Below, in pieces: positions 43,807 through 53,266 of a stretch of 64,000 nucleotides of DNA. Numbering within the stretch: position 1 is the stretch's first letter; the number at the start of each line of letters is the position of its first letter. The notes below the pieces were generated by a model, which saw only the letters and a program-made list of their open reading frames with translations, searched no databases and was not told where the DNA came from. Source of the DNA: Peristeroidobacter soli (lineage in GTDB: Bacteria; Pseudomonadota; Gammaproteobacteria; Steroidobacterales; Steroidobacteraceae); assembly GCF_004138485.1 (NCBI RefSeq), contig NZ_ML142848.1, positions 718,640 through 782,639 on the forward strand. The letters run 5' to 3'. The translations under genes were made by a program, and so were the position numbers.

Positions 43807-46689
43807 TCAGAACTTCACTGTGGCGCTCACGTGCAGGAAGCGGCCCAACATGTCGTAGTAGCCGTCGACAGTGTTGAAGTAGTTGGTCGACAGATTGAGG
43901 CTGACCAGTGGCGGCTCCTTGTCCAGAATGTTGTTTACGCCGGTGACGATGCTGATGTTGTCGCCCACCGAGAACGTCCCCGACAGGTCGAAGAAACTCT
44001 GGGCGTTGATGCCGGCGTCGATACCCGACGTGACCGCCGGATTGTCGACCTCACCGTAGTAGCGCCAGTTCAGCGTCGCCGACCAGAAGCTGTCCGAGGC
44101 GTAGGTCGCGCCGAACGTGTGGCGCCACTTCGGCGTCGGGAAGTTGCAGTTGCTGCTGTACAAGCCTTCGCACGAGAAGCGCGAGCCCGGCACGCCCTTG
44201 ACGTTCTCTTGGAATTTTTTCAAGAAACGGCTGCCATTGAGTGAGAACCTTACATCGCCCGCGCCGACCGGCACGGCGTAGTCGAGGTTCAGATCCACAC
44301 CGCGGTAATGCCAGGCACCGAGATTGGCGTTGGTAGCTGCGATGTAGCCGCCCGAACCGCTCAGCAAGTCCAGCCACAGATTGCCGTCCGCCGCGCGATG
44401 AATGAGGCTGCACAGCGACGCATCGCCGGTCAAAGCGCACTGGTTGAGCGCCGTCGACGCGCCCACCGTCCCGATCACGTCATCGATCTTGATATCCCAA
44501 TAGTCGATGGCGATGTTCATCCGGTCCAGCGGCGAGAGCACCAGACCGATGGTGACGGTGTCGGCCTGCTCCGGATCCAGGTTGGGATTGCCGCCGGTCA
44601 GCTGGTTGAACTGGCCGACCGGATTGGCGGTGACTGAGCCATAGCGGCCCGGATCGACACCGGTGCGCGCGCACTGCTCAGCGGAATACAACGGAGTGGC
44701 GCCGGCGCAAGGATCGGAACCGTTCCACAGACCGTTCGATTGCGGCTCGAACAACTCGGCCACGTTCGGAGCACGCACTGCGCGGTTGAAACCGCCGCGC
44801 AGTTTCAGTTGCTGAATCGGCCGATAGTTCAGACCGGCCTTCCAGGTGCTCTGCGTGCCGGACAGGTTGTAATCGGAGTAGCGATAGCCGAGCTCCGCCG
44901 ACAGGTTCTGCACCCACGGCAGATTCTCGACCAAGGGCACCGCGGCTTCGACGAAGAACTCGGTCACATCGTACGAGCCCTTGGTGTCCTGCTGCTGCGT
45001 GCGACCGAGGATGTCGCCCTGTTTCTGCGGATCGTCGAAGTACGTGCCGAATGTTTCCTTGCGATACTCGGTGCCGAGCACCAGCGCGATCGGATTGGCC
45101 GCGGACGGAATCGTCAATGGCAGATCGCCGGAAACGAAGGCATTGGCCACATACGTACTGGCGTCGCCATCGATGTAATGATCGCTGGTCATGTAGTCCA
45201 GCGCGTCCTGCGTGACGCCGCCCGGCGTGAACACCATGTACGGGCGGCAAGAGCCGCCCGAGACGCACACGATCTCACCGTTGCCGTTACGAGTCAGGTT
45301 GACGGCATTCAACACCCGGCTGCGCACGAACACATTCGTGCCCTGCTCGGAGCTGGTGGTGTTGCCGTACATGAACGATACGTCGTAACGCCAGTTGGAG
45401 GTGATGTCGCCCTTCAAGCCGGTGACGGTGCGGAACGAGTTGTACACCTTGTCCCAATAACGGGCCTGGCCTTCCACGTTGCGCTTGTACAGGTTGACGG
45501 TGAACGAATCGGTGGGCGCAAGATTCAAACCGCTCGCGCCGCAAATCTCCGCCGCCTGCGCCGTGCTCAAAATCGGGCTGTCGCAGCGAATCGTCGCCGG
45601 CATGCCGAACGTGGCGGTTTCATCGTAGTAGTTGCGGCTCTCGGCGCGCATGAAGTTCGCTTCAAAATACGCCGTGGCGTGCTCGTTGATTTCGTAGTTG
45701 ACGAATGCACCGGCGCGCAGCCGCTTGGCCGGGTGGCGCATCGACAGATTGTTGCCCCAGTTGGCGAGATTGTCGTCGTAAGGCACCAGGCTGCCGTCGT
45801 TCGCCAGCATCATCTCGGCATCGAGCTCAGGAAAATAATAGTTCGGCCGGCCGGCTTCGAACGAACCGCTGCAGGTCGCATCCGAACCGAGTGCGCAGGA
45901 GGTGTAATCGCGCGCGCTCATTCGCAACAGCGCGCTCTTGTCGGCGCCGAGGTAGGCGCTGATGTGCCCGGCGCCGTCCGCGAATTTTCCGCCGGCGGCG
46001 ATATCGATCTTGTACTGCTCGCCATCGAAGGAATTGCCTTTCGCGTACCACTCCTCGCCACGTGCATCCATCGCACGCGACACCATCGTGTTGTCGTTGT
46101 CGTGCTGGAAGGCGGAAGCGCCGGTGGAAATCTTGAAGCCTTCGAACTCCGTATCCATGACGAAGTTGACGACACCGGCAACCGCGTCGGCGCCATACAC
46201 CGAGGAAGCGCCGCCAGTGAGGATTTCAACATTCTTGATCAAGCCCGGCGGCACCAGGCTCGGATCGGGCGCGGCGTCACCGTAACCGCCCGCTTGCAAA
46301 CGACGGCCGTTGACCAGCACGAGGGTACGCTCAGAACCGAGAGCACGCAGATTGACGAAGGTTCGGCCGGACTCGCTCTGCTCGGTGCGCAGCTGTGGCA
46401 TGTGCATCAGCATTTCTTCAGTGCGGATGTAACCGCGCTGCGCGATCTCGACTTCACCGAGCACCGACACCGGACTGACCGCCTCGATGTCTTTACGCGT
46501 CAGTCGCGAGCCGGTGACCACAACTTCAGCGACATTCTCGGACGTCGACGATAGTGGCTCGGCCGCCGGAGCGGTCTGCTCCATGGCGCCGCCGGCGATG
46601 GCCGCCGATGTATTGAAATGAGCCAGCGTCGCGGCGATTGCGACAGCCAGCAAACGATTCCGACCGGTAAACGATTTCAGCATGTTCAA
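43807..46689 (-). CDS. TonB-dependent receptor without STN domain (paralogue of the upstream receptor)
   Basis: A 960-residue outer-membrane receptor. A signal peptide to about residue 32 leads straight to a linker, a TonB-box-like AEVVVTGSRL and a plug containing TLVLVNGRRLQAGGYGDA and GGASSVYGADAVAGVVNFVM. The large barrel ends SATVKF. It closely matches the receptor at 46823-50050: 69 of the last 79 residues are identical. It lacks that protein's roughly 100-residue STN domain, so it should transport without signalling. It has its own copy of the promoter-like element at 46724-46765 and is preceded by a terminator. Confidence 0.93.
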   Translation of the reverse strand: MNMLKSFTGRNRLLAVAIAATLAHFNTSAAIAGGAMEQTAPAAEPLSSTSENVAEVVVTGSRLTRKDIEAVSPVSVLGEVEIAQRGYIRTEEMLMHMPQLRTEQSESGRTFVNLRALGSERTLVLVNGRRLQAGGYGDAAPDPSLVPPGLIKNVEILTGGASSVYGADAVAGVVNFVMDTEFEGFKISTGASAFQHDNDNTMVSRAMDARGEEWYAKGNSFDGEQYKIDIAAGGKFADGAGHISAYLGADKSALLRMSARDYTSCALGSDATCSGSFEAGRPNYYFPELDAEMMLANDGSLVPYDDNLANWGNNLSMRHPAKRLRAGAFVNYEINEHATAYFEANFMRAESRNYYDETATFGMPATIRCDSPILSTAQAAEICGASGLNLAPTDSFTVNLYKRNVEGQARYWDKVYNSFRTVTGLKGDITSNWRYDVSFMYGNTTSSEQGTNVFVRSRVLNAVNLTRNGNGEIVCVSGGSCRPYMVFTPGGVTQDALDYMTSDHYIDGDASTYVANAFVSGDLPLTIPSAANPIALVLGTEYRKETFGTYFDDPQKQGDILGRTQQQDTKGSYDVTEFFVEAAVPLVENLPWVQNLSAELGYRYSDYNLSGTQSTWKAGLNYRPIQQLKLRGGFNRAVRAPNVAELFEPQSNGLWNGSDPCAGATPLYSAEQCARTGVDPGRYGSVTANPVGQFNQLTGGNPNLDPEQADTVTIGLVLSPLDRMNIAIDYWDIKIDDVIGTVGASTALNQCALTGDASLCSLIHRAADGNLWLDLLSGSGGYIAATNANLGAWHYRGVDLNLDYAVPVGAGDVRFSLNGSRFLKKFQENVKGVPGSRFSCEGLYSSNCNFPTPKWRHTFGATYASDSFWSATLNWRYYGEVDNPAVTSGIDAGINAQSFFDLSGTFSVGDNISIVTGVNNILDKEPPLVSLNLSTNYFNTVDGYYDMLGRFLHVSATVKF

Positions 46690-46723
46690 CCCCTGATCCG
46701 GTCGTCTTCGACCGATACGACAT

Positions 46724-46765
46724 TCAGTCGATCAGGAGCCGGCTTTCCAGCAAGTCGATTTGCAC
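46724..46765 (-). promoter_or_regulatory. Candidate ECF-sigma promoter of receptor without STN (copy 1)
   Basis: A 42-bp block on the minus strand that matches the block at 50093-50134 in 36 of 42 positions. It includes a shared GGAAA (46744-46748), a typical FecI-type -35 core, and CTGATCGACTGA 10 bases further on. It lies 35-76 bp before the start at 46689. Both copies would be read by the sigma factor at 51103-51681. Confidence 0.6.
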
Positions 46766-46773
46766 CTCGGAAT

Positions 46774-46806
46774 AAAAAGGCCGAGGCAGCATGTACCGCC
46801 CCGGCC
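46774..46806 (-). terminator. Rho-independent terminator between the two receptor genes
   Basis: On the minus strand a 9-bp stem (GGCCGGGGC with GCCTCGGCC, one G-T pair) and a 10-nt loop are followed by TTTTTATT. It lies 17 bp after the stop of the STN receptor. It should end the sigma-FecR-receptor transcript before the second receptor, which then needs its own promoter. Confidence 0.8.
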
Positions 46807-46822
46807 TCGTATCGTCGTTGCT

Positions 46823-49800
46823 TCAGAACTTCACAGTCGCGGTCAGGTGCACGAAACGACCCAGCATGTCGTAGTACCCGTCGACGGTGTTGTAGTAGTT
46901 GGTCGAGATGTTGAGGCTGACCAGCGGCGGTTCCTTGTCGAGGATGTTGTTCACGCCGGTCACGATGCTGACGTTGTCCGCCACCTTGAACGTGCCCGAC
47001 AGGTCGAAGAAGCTCTGCGCGTTGATGCCCGAGTCGATACCGGTCGTGACCGCCGGGTTGTCGACCGCACCGAAGTAACGCCAGGAGACCGTCGTCGACC
47101 AGAAGCTGTCCGAGGCGTAGGTCGCACCGAACGTATGGCGCCACTTCGGCGTCGGGAAGTTGCAGTTGGCGCTGTACAACCCTTCGCAAGAGAAGCGCGA
47201 ACCCGCCAGCCCCTTGACGTTCTCACGGAACTTCTTGAGGAAGCGGCTGCCATTCAACGAGAACGTCACATCGCCGGCGCCCACGGGCAGGCTGTAATCC
47301 ATGCTCAGGTCCACGCCGCGATAGTGCCAGGAACCCAGGTTGGCGTTGGTGGCCAGGATGTAGCCGCCCGAGCCGCTCAGCATATCCAGCCACAGATTGC
47401 CGTCCGGAGCGCGGCGAATCAGGTTGCACAGCGACGCTTCGCCGGTCAGGGCGCACTGGTTGAGGGCCGTCGAAGCGCCCACCGTGCCGATCACGTCGTC
47501 GATCTTGATGTCCCAATAGTCCAGCGTGACGTTCATTCCACTCAGCGGCGAGAGCACCAGGCCCACGGTGATGGTGTCGGCCGTTTCCGGATCGAGGAGC
47601 GGATTGCCGCCGGTGATCTGGTTGAACTGACCCACCGGGTTGGCGCTCACCGAACCATACTGACTCGCCGACACGCCAGTGCGTGCGCACTGTGCCGCGC
47701 TGTACAGCGGATTGGCGCCGGCACAGGGGTCCGAACCGTTCCACAGACCGTTGGCCTGCGGACGGAACAACTCGACCACGTTCGCAGCGCGGACCGCGCG
47801 GTTGAAACCGCCGCGCAACTTCAGCTGACTCGTCGGGCGATAGTTGAGACCGACCTTCCACGTCTCCTGCTCGCCGGACAGGTTGTAGTCGGAGAAGCGG
47901 AAGCCGAGCTCCGCCGACAGGTTCTGCACCCACGGCAGGTCTTCGATCAACGGCACCGCCGCCTCGACGAAATATTCCTTCACGTCGTAACTGCCGCTGG
48001 TGTCCTGCTGACGCGTGCGGCCGAGGATGTCGCCCTGCTTCTGCGGATCGTCGTAGAACGCACCGAAGGTTTCCTTGCGATACTCGGCGCCGAGCACCAG
48101 GGCGACGGGGTTGCGAGCGGTCGGCATCGTCAGTGGCAAGTCGCCGGAAACGAAGGCGTTGGTCACATAGGTGCTCGCGTCGCCGTCGATGTAATGATCC
48201 GAAGTCAGATAATCGAGCGCGGCCTGCGTGATGCCGCCCGGCGTGAACAACATGTATGGCACGCACGCACCGCCCGACACGCACACGATGTCGCCGTTGC
48301 CGTTGCGAGTGACGTTCACTGCGTTCAACAGGCGGCTGCGCACGAACACATTCGTGCCCTGCTCCGCGCTCGTGGTGTTGCCGTACAGGAACGACACGTC
48401 GTAGCGCCAGTTCGCATTGATATCGCCCTTCACACCCGTGACCGCGCGGAACGAGTTGTACGTCTTGTCCCAATAACGCGCATCGCCTTCGACGTTGCGC
48501 TTGTACAGGTTGACGCTGAAGCTCTGCGTCGGCAGCAGATTCAGGCCGCCGGGACCGCAGATCTGCGCTTGCTGGGCCGGGCTCAACAGCGGGCTGTCGC
48601 AGCGGATCGAGGCCGGCACGCCGAACGTCGCCGTCTCGTCGTAGTAGTTACGAGATTCGGCGCGCATGAAATTCAACTCGAAATACGGCTTGGCGTGCTC
48701 GTTGATTTCGTAGTTGATGAAGGCGCCGCCGCGCAGACGCTTGGCGGGATGGCGCATCGACAGGTTGTTGCCCCAGTTGGCGAGGTTGTTGGTGTAGGCC
48801 GCCAGCGAGCCGTCGTCCTGCAGGGTCTGCCGGCCCAGGGGATTGGCGAAAATGAAGTTCGGATCGCCGGCTTCCAGCGAGCCACTGCAAGTCGCGTCGG
48901 CAGCGAGCGCGCAGGAGGTATAGTCGCGTGCGCTCATGCGCAACAACGAGCTCTTGTCGATGCCGAGGTAGGCACTGATGTGGCCGGCACCGTCCATGAA
49001 TCTGCCGCCCGCCATGATATCCAGCTTGTACTGTTCGCCATCGAAGGAGTTGCCCTTCGCGTACCAGTTCTCGCCGCGTGCATCCATGGCTCTGGACACC
49101 ATGGTGTTGTCGTTGTCGTGCTGGAAACCGGACACGCTGCCGGTCATCTTGAACCCTTCGAAATCGGTATCCATCACGAAGTTGACGACACCCGCGACGG
49201 CGTCCGCACCGTACACCGAGGAGGCGCCGCCGGTGAGGATCTCGACGTTCTTGATCAGGCCCGGAGGCACGATGCTCGCATCGGCGGCCGCGTCACTGTA
49301 ACCGCCCGATTGCAGACGTCGGCCGTTGACCAGCACGAGGGTACGCTGCGAACCCAGACCGCGCAGATCGACGAACGTGCGGCCGGACGTGCTCTGGAAA
49401 GTCTGCAGCTGCGGCATGTGCATCAGAATTTCTTCCGTGCGAATGTAGCCGCGCTGTGCGATTTCCACTTCGCCCAGCATGGTGACAGGGCTCACTGCCT
49501 CGATGTCACGACGCTGCAGTCGAGAACCCGTAACGACGATCTCGGCGAGATTGTCGCTGCTGCTCGCCGAGCCCGGCGCAGTCGACTCGGCCGGTGCCGG
49601 TGCCGGCGCCGGCGCCGCACCGCTGGAATCCTGCAGATAAGCGGCATTCACGATAGTCGCCTGAGCCAGCCGGATAGGCCGCGCACCCGACGCCGAAGAG
49701 TCATGCGCAGCGGCCCGCGGTGTCGTCGTGACCAGCAGCGCATCGCCCTGCTCTTTGATGATGAGCTGTGTGCCTTCGATGAGCTTTTCGAATGCCGCGC

Positions 49801-50050
49801 GCGGCTCCATCACGCCGCTGACGCCGGAGGTTCGCAGACCCTGCAGCGCTCTGCTCGGATACACGACATCGACATTGCATTGCTTGCCGAGCGACTCCAA
49901 CGCGTCCTGCAGAGTTCCTGCGGAAACATTGATGGCTCTCGGTGCACCGGCGGCGACTTGATCGGCGATCGCCGCCGATGCATTGAAATGTGTCAGCGCC
50001 GCGGTAATAGCGACGGCGATCAACGTGTTTCTACTGGACGTCTTCAGCAT
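46823..50050 (-). CDS. TonB-dependent receptor with N-terminal STN signalling domain
   Basis: A 1075-residue transducer. It has a signal peptide to about residue 29, an STN domain at about 38-110 (INVSAGTLQDALESLGKQCN), a Pro-Ala linker and a TonB-box-like AEIVVTGSRLQRRD. The plug contains TLVLVNGRRLQSGGYSDA and is followed by a barrel ending TATVKF. It follows FecR and the sigma factor on the same strand and is their obvious partner. Many cysteines occur in the barrel loops (for example DYTSCALAADATCSG), conserved with its paralogue downstream. The ligand is unknown. Confidence 0.94.
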   Translation of the reverse strand: MLKTSSRNTLIAVAITAALTHFNASAAIADQVAAGAPRAINVSAGTLQDALESLGKQCNVDVVYPSRALQGLRTSGVSGVMEPRAAFEKLIEGTQLIIKEQGDALLVTTTPRAAAHDSSASGARPIRLAQATIVNAAYLQDSSGAAPAPAPAPAESTAPGSASSSDNLAEIVVTGSRLQRRDIEAVSPVTMLGEVEIAQRGYIRTEEILMHMPQLQTFQSTSGRTFVDLRGLGSQRTLVLVNGRRLQSGGYSDAAADASIVPPGLIKNVEILTGGASSVYGADAVAGVVNFVMDTDFEGFKMTGSVSGFQHDNDNTMVSRAMDARGENWYAKGNSFDGEQYKLDIMAGGRFMDGAGHISAYLGIDKSSLLRMSARDYTSCALAADATCSGSLEAGDPNFIFANPLGRQTLQDDGSLAAYTNNLANWGNNLSMRHPAKRLRGGAFINYEINEHAKPYFELNFMRAESRNYYDETATFGVPASIRCDSPLLSPAQQAQICGPGGLNLLPTQSFSVNLYKRNVEGDARYWDKTYNSFRAVTGVKGDINANWRYDVSFLYGNTTSAEQGTNVFVRSRLLNAVNVTRNGNGDIVCVSGGACVPYMLFTPGGITQAALDYLTSDHYIDGDASTYVTNAFVSGDLPLTMPTARNPVALVLGAEYRKETFGAFYDDPQKQGDILGRTRQQDTSGSYDVKEYFVEAAVPLIEDLPWVQNLSAELGFRFSDYNLSGEQETWKVGLNYRPTSQLKLRGGFNRAVRAANVVELFRPQANGLWNGSDPCAGANPLYSAAQCARTGVSASQYGSVSANPVGQFNQITGGNPLLDPETADTITVGLVLSPLSGMNVTLDYWDIKIDDVIGTVGASTALNQCALTGEASLCNLIRRAPDGNLWLDMLSGSGGYILATNANLGSWHYRGVDLSMDYSLPVGAGDVTFSLNGSRFLKKFRENVKGLAGSRFSCEGLYSANCNFPTPKWRHTFGATYASDSFWSTTVSWRYFGAVDNPAVTTGIDSGINAQSFFDLSGTFKVADNVSIVTGVNNILDKEPPLVSLNISTNYYNTVDGYYDMLGRFVHLTATVKF

Positions 50051-50092
50051 GCCTCAACCCCATGACTCGGTTCTTATCGACCGGATACAAAA

Positions 50093-50134
50093 TCAGTCGA
50101 TCAGGAATCGGGTTTCCGGCAAGTCAATTTGCGC
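50093..50134 (-). promoter_or_regulatory. Candidate ECF-sigma promoter of STN receptor (copy 2)
   Basis: The partner of the element at 46724-46765. GGAAA lies at 50113-50117 and CTGATCGACTGA follows. It overlaps the last codons of fecR (stop at 50124), 43-84 bp before the receptor start. Conservation outside the coding region between two diverged genes argues for function. Confidence 0.6.
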
Positions 50135-51113
50135 GCAGCACGATTCGTTCGTCTTCCATGACGACCTGAATCGGAAAACCTTCCGAGAGCAAACGAACGA
50201 AAGCTTCCGGCTGAGTCGCGCGGAAGATGCCACCGATCTGCAAGGCTGCGACCCGATCGTCTTCGATGACGATGGGCCGCGTGTTGTAACGATTGAACTC
50301 GGTAACCGCGTTCGACAGCGGCGTATCGCGGAACGTCAGCACGCCGTTGCGCCAGCTGAGCGAGCGCTCGATATCCGCCAATGCTTCCTTTTGGACCAGC
50401 ATGTCGTCGTGACGCGCGCGCAGGACCGAGCCAGCGCTCAACGGGCCCGGCGGCTTGACTTGCTTGCTCGGCGTTTCCATGCGCACCGTGCCTTCGGAAA
50501 CGATCAATCGCATTTCGTCGCCTTCGCGACGCACCGAGAATGCGGTACCGACGGCAATGATGCGTTTGTCGCCGGCCACGACCACGAAAGGCCGGTTGGG
50601 ATCCTTGGCGACTTCGAAGAACGCCTCGCCATGTTTCAACTCGACGCGCCGCTCGTGCTCATTCAGCGCGATCGACACCTGACTGTTGGTATTCAGCAGG
50701 ACGCGCGAGCCGTCGACCATCGGCACGCTCTGCATGCCGCCCACCACCGTGACATGCGTGCCACGCGGAACGTTCGTCGCCTTGAACACGACCAGACTGA
50801 CACCGACGGCGAGCACCAGCGCCGCCGCGAGCGCTCGCCAACGCAACTGTCGTTCGCTGATCTGCGGCCGCTTCGGCACGGGCTGCGGCTGGGGCTGAGC
50901 ATTGGCGTTGGTGGTGCTGGTGTTGCCCACCAGCGCCTGCAAGCGCCCGGTCTCCTGCCACGCCGCGTTCAATCGGTAGTAGGCGACGCGATGGCCCGGC
51001 GATGCCGCCAACCACTCATTGAAGGCAGTCGCATCCGCCTCGCTCCATTCCCCGGAGTCACGGCGTGCAATCCAGGCAGCGGCGGCGCGTTCGCTTTGTT
51101 CTCTACTCTCCAT
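50124..51113 (-). CDS. FecR-family sigma regulator
   Basis: A 329-residue protein. The cytoplasmic start is AAAAWIARRDSGEWSEADAT, with one membrane helix at about 98-116 (WRALAAALVLAVGVSLVVFK). The FecR domain contains VDGSRVLLNTNSQVSIALNE, and a C-terminal STN-like part follows (FRDTPLSNAVTEFNRYNTRP). The start at ATG 51113 overlaps the sigma gene by 11 bp; ATG 51131 is an alternative. It relays the state of the STN receptor to the sigma factor. Confidence 0.92.
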   Translation of the reverse strand: MESREQSERAAAAWIARRDSGEWSEADATAFNEWLAASPGHRVAYYRLNAAWQETGRLQALVGNTSTTNANAQPQPQPVPKRPQISERQLRWRALAAALVLAVGVSLVVFKATNVPRGTHVTVVGGMQSVPMVDGSRVLLNTNSQVSIALNEHERRVELKHGEAFFEVAKDPNRPFVVVAGDKRIIAVGTAFSVRREGDEMRLIVSEGTVRMETPSKQVKPPGPLSAGSVLRARHDDMLVQKEALADIERSLSWRNGVLTFRDTPLSNAVTEFNRYNTRPIVIEDDRVAALQIGGIFRATQPEAFVRLLSEGFPIQVVMEDERIVLRAN

Positions 51114-51681
51114 GTCGGGACTCGACAGCAATCAGCGGCTCATCGTTGACTCGCTTGGCGGATGAATGCCCGGTGCTGCCATACAGGGCATTTGCAAGCA
51201 GGGCGATGCCGCGGACCAGATGGCGTTCCACCGTGGCCTCGGCGATCCCCAACCGTTCGGCGATCTGTTTCTGGGACAGGCCTTCGACCCGCTTCATCCA
51301 CACCACTTCCCGGCAACGCGGCGGCAGGCGGTCGAACAACTTCGACAGCCGCTGCACCTGTTCCCGGCCGGTGGCGCGACGCTCCGGCGAGACCTCGTCT
51401 ATTAGGACGTTTAACGAATCCACATCCTCCAACAGATCGATCGCGACGATGCGTTCGCGACGGACACGGTCGATGAGCAGGTGGCGCGCCACTCCGAACA
51501 GGAACGCGCGCGGCGAGTGCGGGAGCTGCCGCTCCGCGCCTTCCAGGACCCGCACATAGATGTCGTGACGGATGTCCTGCACGTCGTTCTGATTGAACCA
51601 GTTGCGCGATAGAAACCGCACCAGCGCGGGCTCGTGAATCAGGATCTCGCGACGAAACCAGTCCTCAATCGACGCTTGCAC
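51103..51681 (-). CDS. ECF RNA polymerase sigma factor, FecI type
   Basis: A 192-residue sigma factor. Region 2 contains NQNDVQDIRHDIYVRVLEGA and HSPRAFLFGVARHLLIDRVR; region 4 contains VWMKRVEGLSQKQIAERLGI. It overlaps the FecR gene and starts 3 bp after the stop of the amidohydrolase gene, so those three genes form one transcript. Targets are probably the two receptor promoters downstream. Confidence 0.93.
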   Translation of the reverse strand: MQASIEDWFRREILIHEPALVRFLSRNWFNQNDVQDIRHDIYVRVLEGAERQLPHSPRAFLFGVARHLLIDRVRRERIVAIDLLEDVDSLNVLIDEVSPERRATGREQVQRLSKLFDRLPPRCREVVWMKRVEGLSQKQIAERLGIAEATVERHLVRGIALLANALYGSTGHSSAKRVNDEPLIAVESRHGE

Positions 51682-51684
51682 GGC

Positions 51685-53100
51685 TCACGTCCCGTTGAGT
51701 TTGTGCAGGCGGCGGGCATTGTCCGCGAGGATCATGCGCGCATAGCGCACGGCGTCGTCCTTGGTCAGCACGCCGTCGTCCACCAGCACCGCCAGTGCCT
51801 TGGCCACGTGCTTCTTCGCCCACTTCGCGCCCAGATAAAAGAACTCGGGCACGTGATACGCGTCGCTGCCGTACATGACTTTCGACAGCGGCGCGGTCTC
51901 GAACGTTTCCAACAGGCGCTGATACAAGCCCCGGTTCACGAACGGCGCCATCACCGACATGTCGTACCAGACGTTCGGGAAGATGTGCGACATGTACGCC
52001 GCTTCAGTGTGATGCGGGAAGCCGGCGTGCAACAGCACGATCTGCACCGGCTTCTGCGGCAAGTCGACCGGATAGCGCACGACGTTTTCCAGCTTGTATG
52101 GATAGTGCGTGCTGATCTTGTCTTGCCCTTCGCCATTGCCGGCGTGGATGTGCAAAGGGATATCGAGCTCGTATGCGACCGCGCAGGTCTCCCATACGAT
52201 GAAATCCTGCAGTGTCTTCCAGAACGCCGGACGCCATTCGCGATTCCAGACGCGCTTCTTGTCGGCTGCCGGCAGCTTGCGCCATTGTTCCCACGCCTGC
52301 TCGGCCTGGGCCGCGGTGACTACCTCAACGTCAGCTCCCGTCTGTTTCACGATGCCGGACTTGAACGCAACCGCGCCCTGCTCTTTCGCCCGACGCCGCA
52401 GCTGCTCCCGATTCCCGGAAACGAGGTCCGAGAACGGAATGTCCTTGTCGATGATGCCGTACGCGCCAGCGGTTGCAACGTCGTACACCTTCATGCGCAG
52501 ACTGCGTTTGAAGTCCGCCTGCTTGGGCTCCGGCAGGGTCCACGCGCCCAACGAGCCTTGCACCAACGCGCCTTCCAGCTTCGCCGAGCCGAACAGGTCG
52601 TTCACGTAACGCCAGAAGTCGCCCCGGGTGTACTCGTTGCGAGCCGCGATCACGTCCTTCAACGTCGGCTTGCAACGGAAGAAGGTCGCCATCTCCTTGG
52701 TGAGCGCCTCGACGAACGTGGTACTGCGCATTTGCGAGACCACTTCGTCGAAACGCTTCTGGATGCCGTACTTGTGATCCAGACGCGCGCGCTCTTCCGG
52801 CCCCGCCGCACGCCATTGCTCGTAAACCGTCTGCTCCTGACCGGGCTCGGCCGGGAAGTACGCGTCCAGCATCCACGCGCTCAACGCCAGCGTTTCGAGA
52901 AAAATCTCTTCAGTGACCGGCGCCAGTGCAGGGAAACCATGAGAGTGCACATCGAGCACGGGCATTGCCTCGATGGCCTCGGCCAGCTCGTGCGCCGTGT
53001 TGCCGGTCGCACTTTGCGACGCGTGGGCAGACTTGCTGGCGACGACGCCGGCCGCACTCGCCAGTCCCAACAGAGACATGATGTGTCTGCGATTGAACAA
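51685..53100 (-). CDS. Amidohydrolase (amidohydrolase_2, FluG N-domain-like) with Tat-type signal
   Basis: A 471-residue metal-dependent hydrolase. The N-terminus FNRRHIMSLLGLASAAG has a twin-arginine look, giving periplasmic export. Metal-site motifs are DVHSHGF, HIHAGNGEG, VLLHAGFPHHTEA and the Asp of VMYGSDAYHVPE. The YGSDAYHVPEFFYLGAKWAK region resembles the amidohydrolase part of FluG-type proteins. The start is TTG 53100: a stop codon lies just upstream in frame, and starting at ATG 53079 would remove the RR pair. It shares a transcript with sigma and FecR, so its substrate may be linked to the receptor ligand. Confidence 0.82.
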   Translation of the reverse strand: MFNRRHIMSLLGLASAAGVVASKSAHASQSATGNTAHELAEAIEAMPVLDVHSHGFPALAPVTEEIFLETLALSAWMLDAYFPAEPGQEQTVYEQWRAAGPEERARLDHKYGIQKRFDEVVSQMRSTTFVEALTKEMATFFRCKPTLKDVIAARNEYTRGDFWRYVNDLFGSAKLEGALVQGSLGAWTLPEPKQADFKRSLRMKVYDVATAGAYGIIDKDIPFSDLVSGNREQLRRRAKEQGAVAFKSGIVKQTGADVEVVTAAQAEQAWEQWRKLPAADKKRVWNREWRPAFWKTLQDFIVWETCAVAYELDIPLHIHAGNGEGQDKISTHYPYKLENVVRYPVDLPQKPVQIVLLHAGFPHHTEAAYMSHIFPNVWYDMSVMAPFVNRGLYQRLLETFETAPLSKVMYGSDAYHVPEFFYLGAKWAKKHVAKALAVLVDDGVLTKDDAVRYARMILADNARRLHKLNGT

Positions 53101-53266
53101 CGCGCGATCCCCGATTCATTCTTGTACTCGCGGGGGACAATACGTCGCCAGGATCGCGGCGCCAAGCGCTGTTACAAAGGAACAACTCGCTTGCAGGAAG
53201 TGCGCGGGCCGTTCGTCTCAATTAGATTGAGCAGCGCGTAAAGTCGGGACGCGACCCCGGCGGTTT

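Noticed and set aside
43807-50050. Receptor duplication as an assembly artefact
   Set aside because: The copies differ at many scattered residues, one lacks the STN domain, and separate terminators and promoter blocks are present.
46760-50065. 1101-codon open frame on the plus strand, antisense to the STN receptor
   Set aside because: Long antisense frames are usual in GC-rich genes. Its translation is Arg/His/Ala-rich without domains, while the minus-strand frame is a full receptor with clear motifs.
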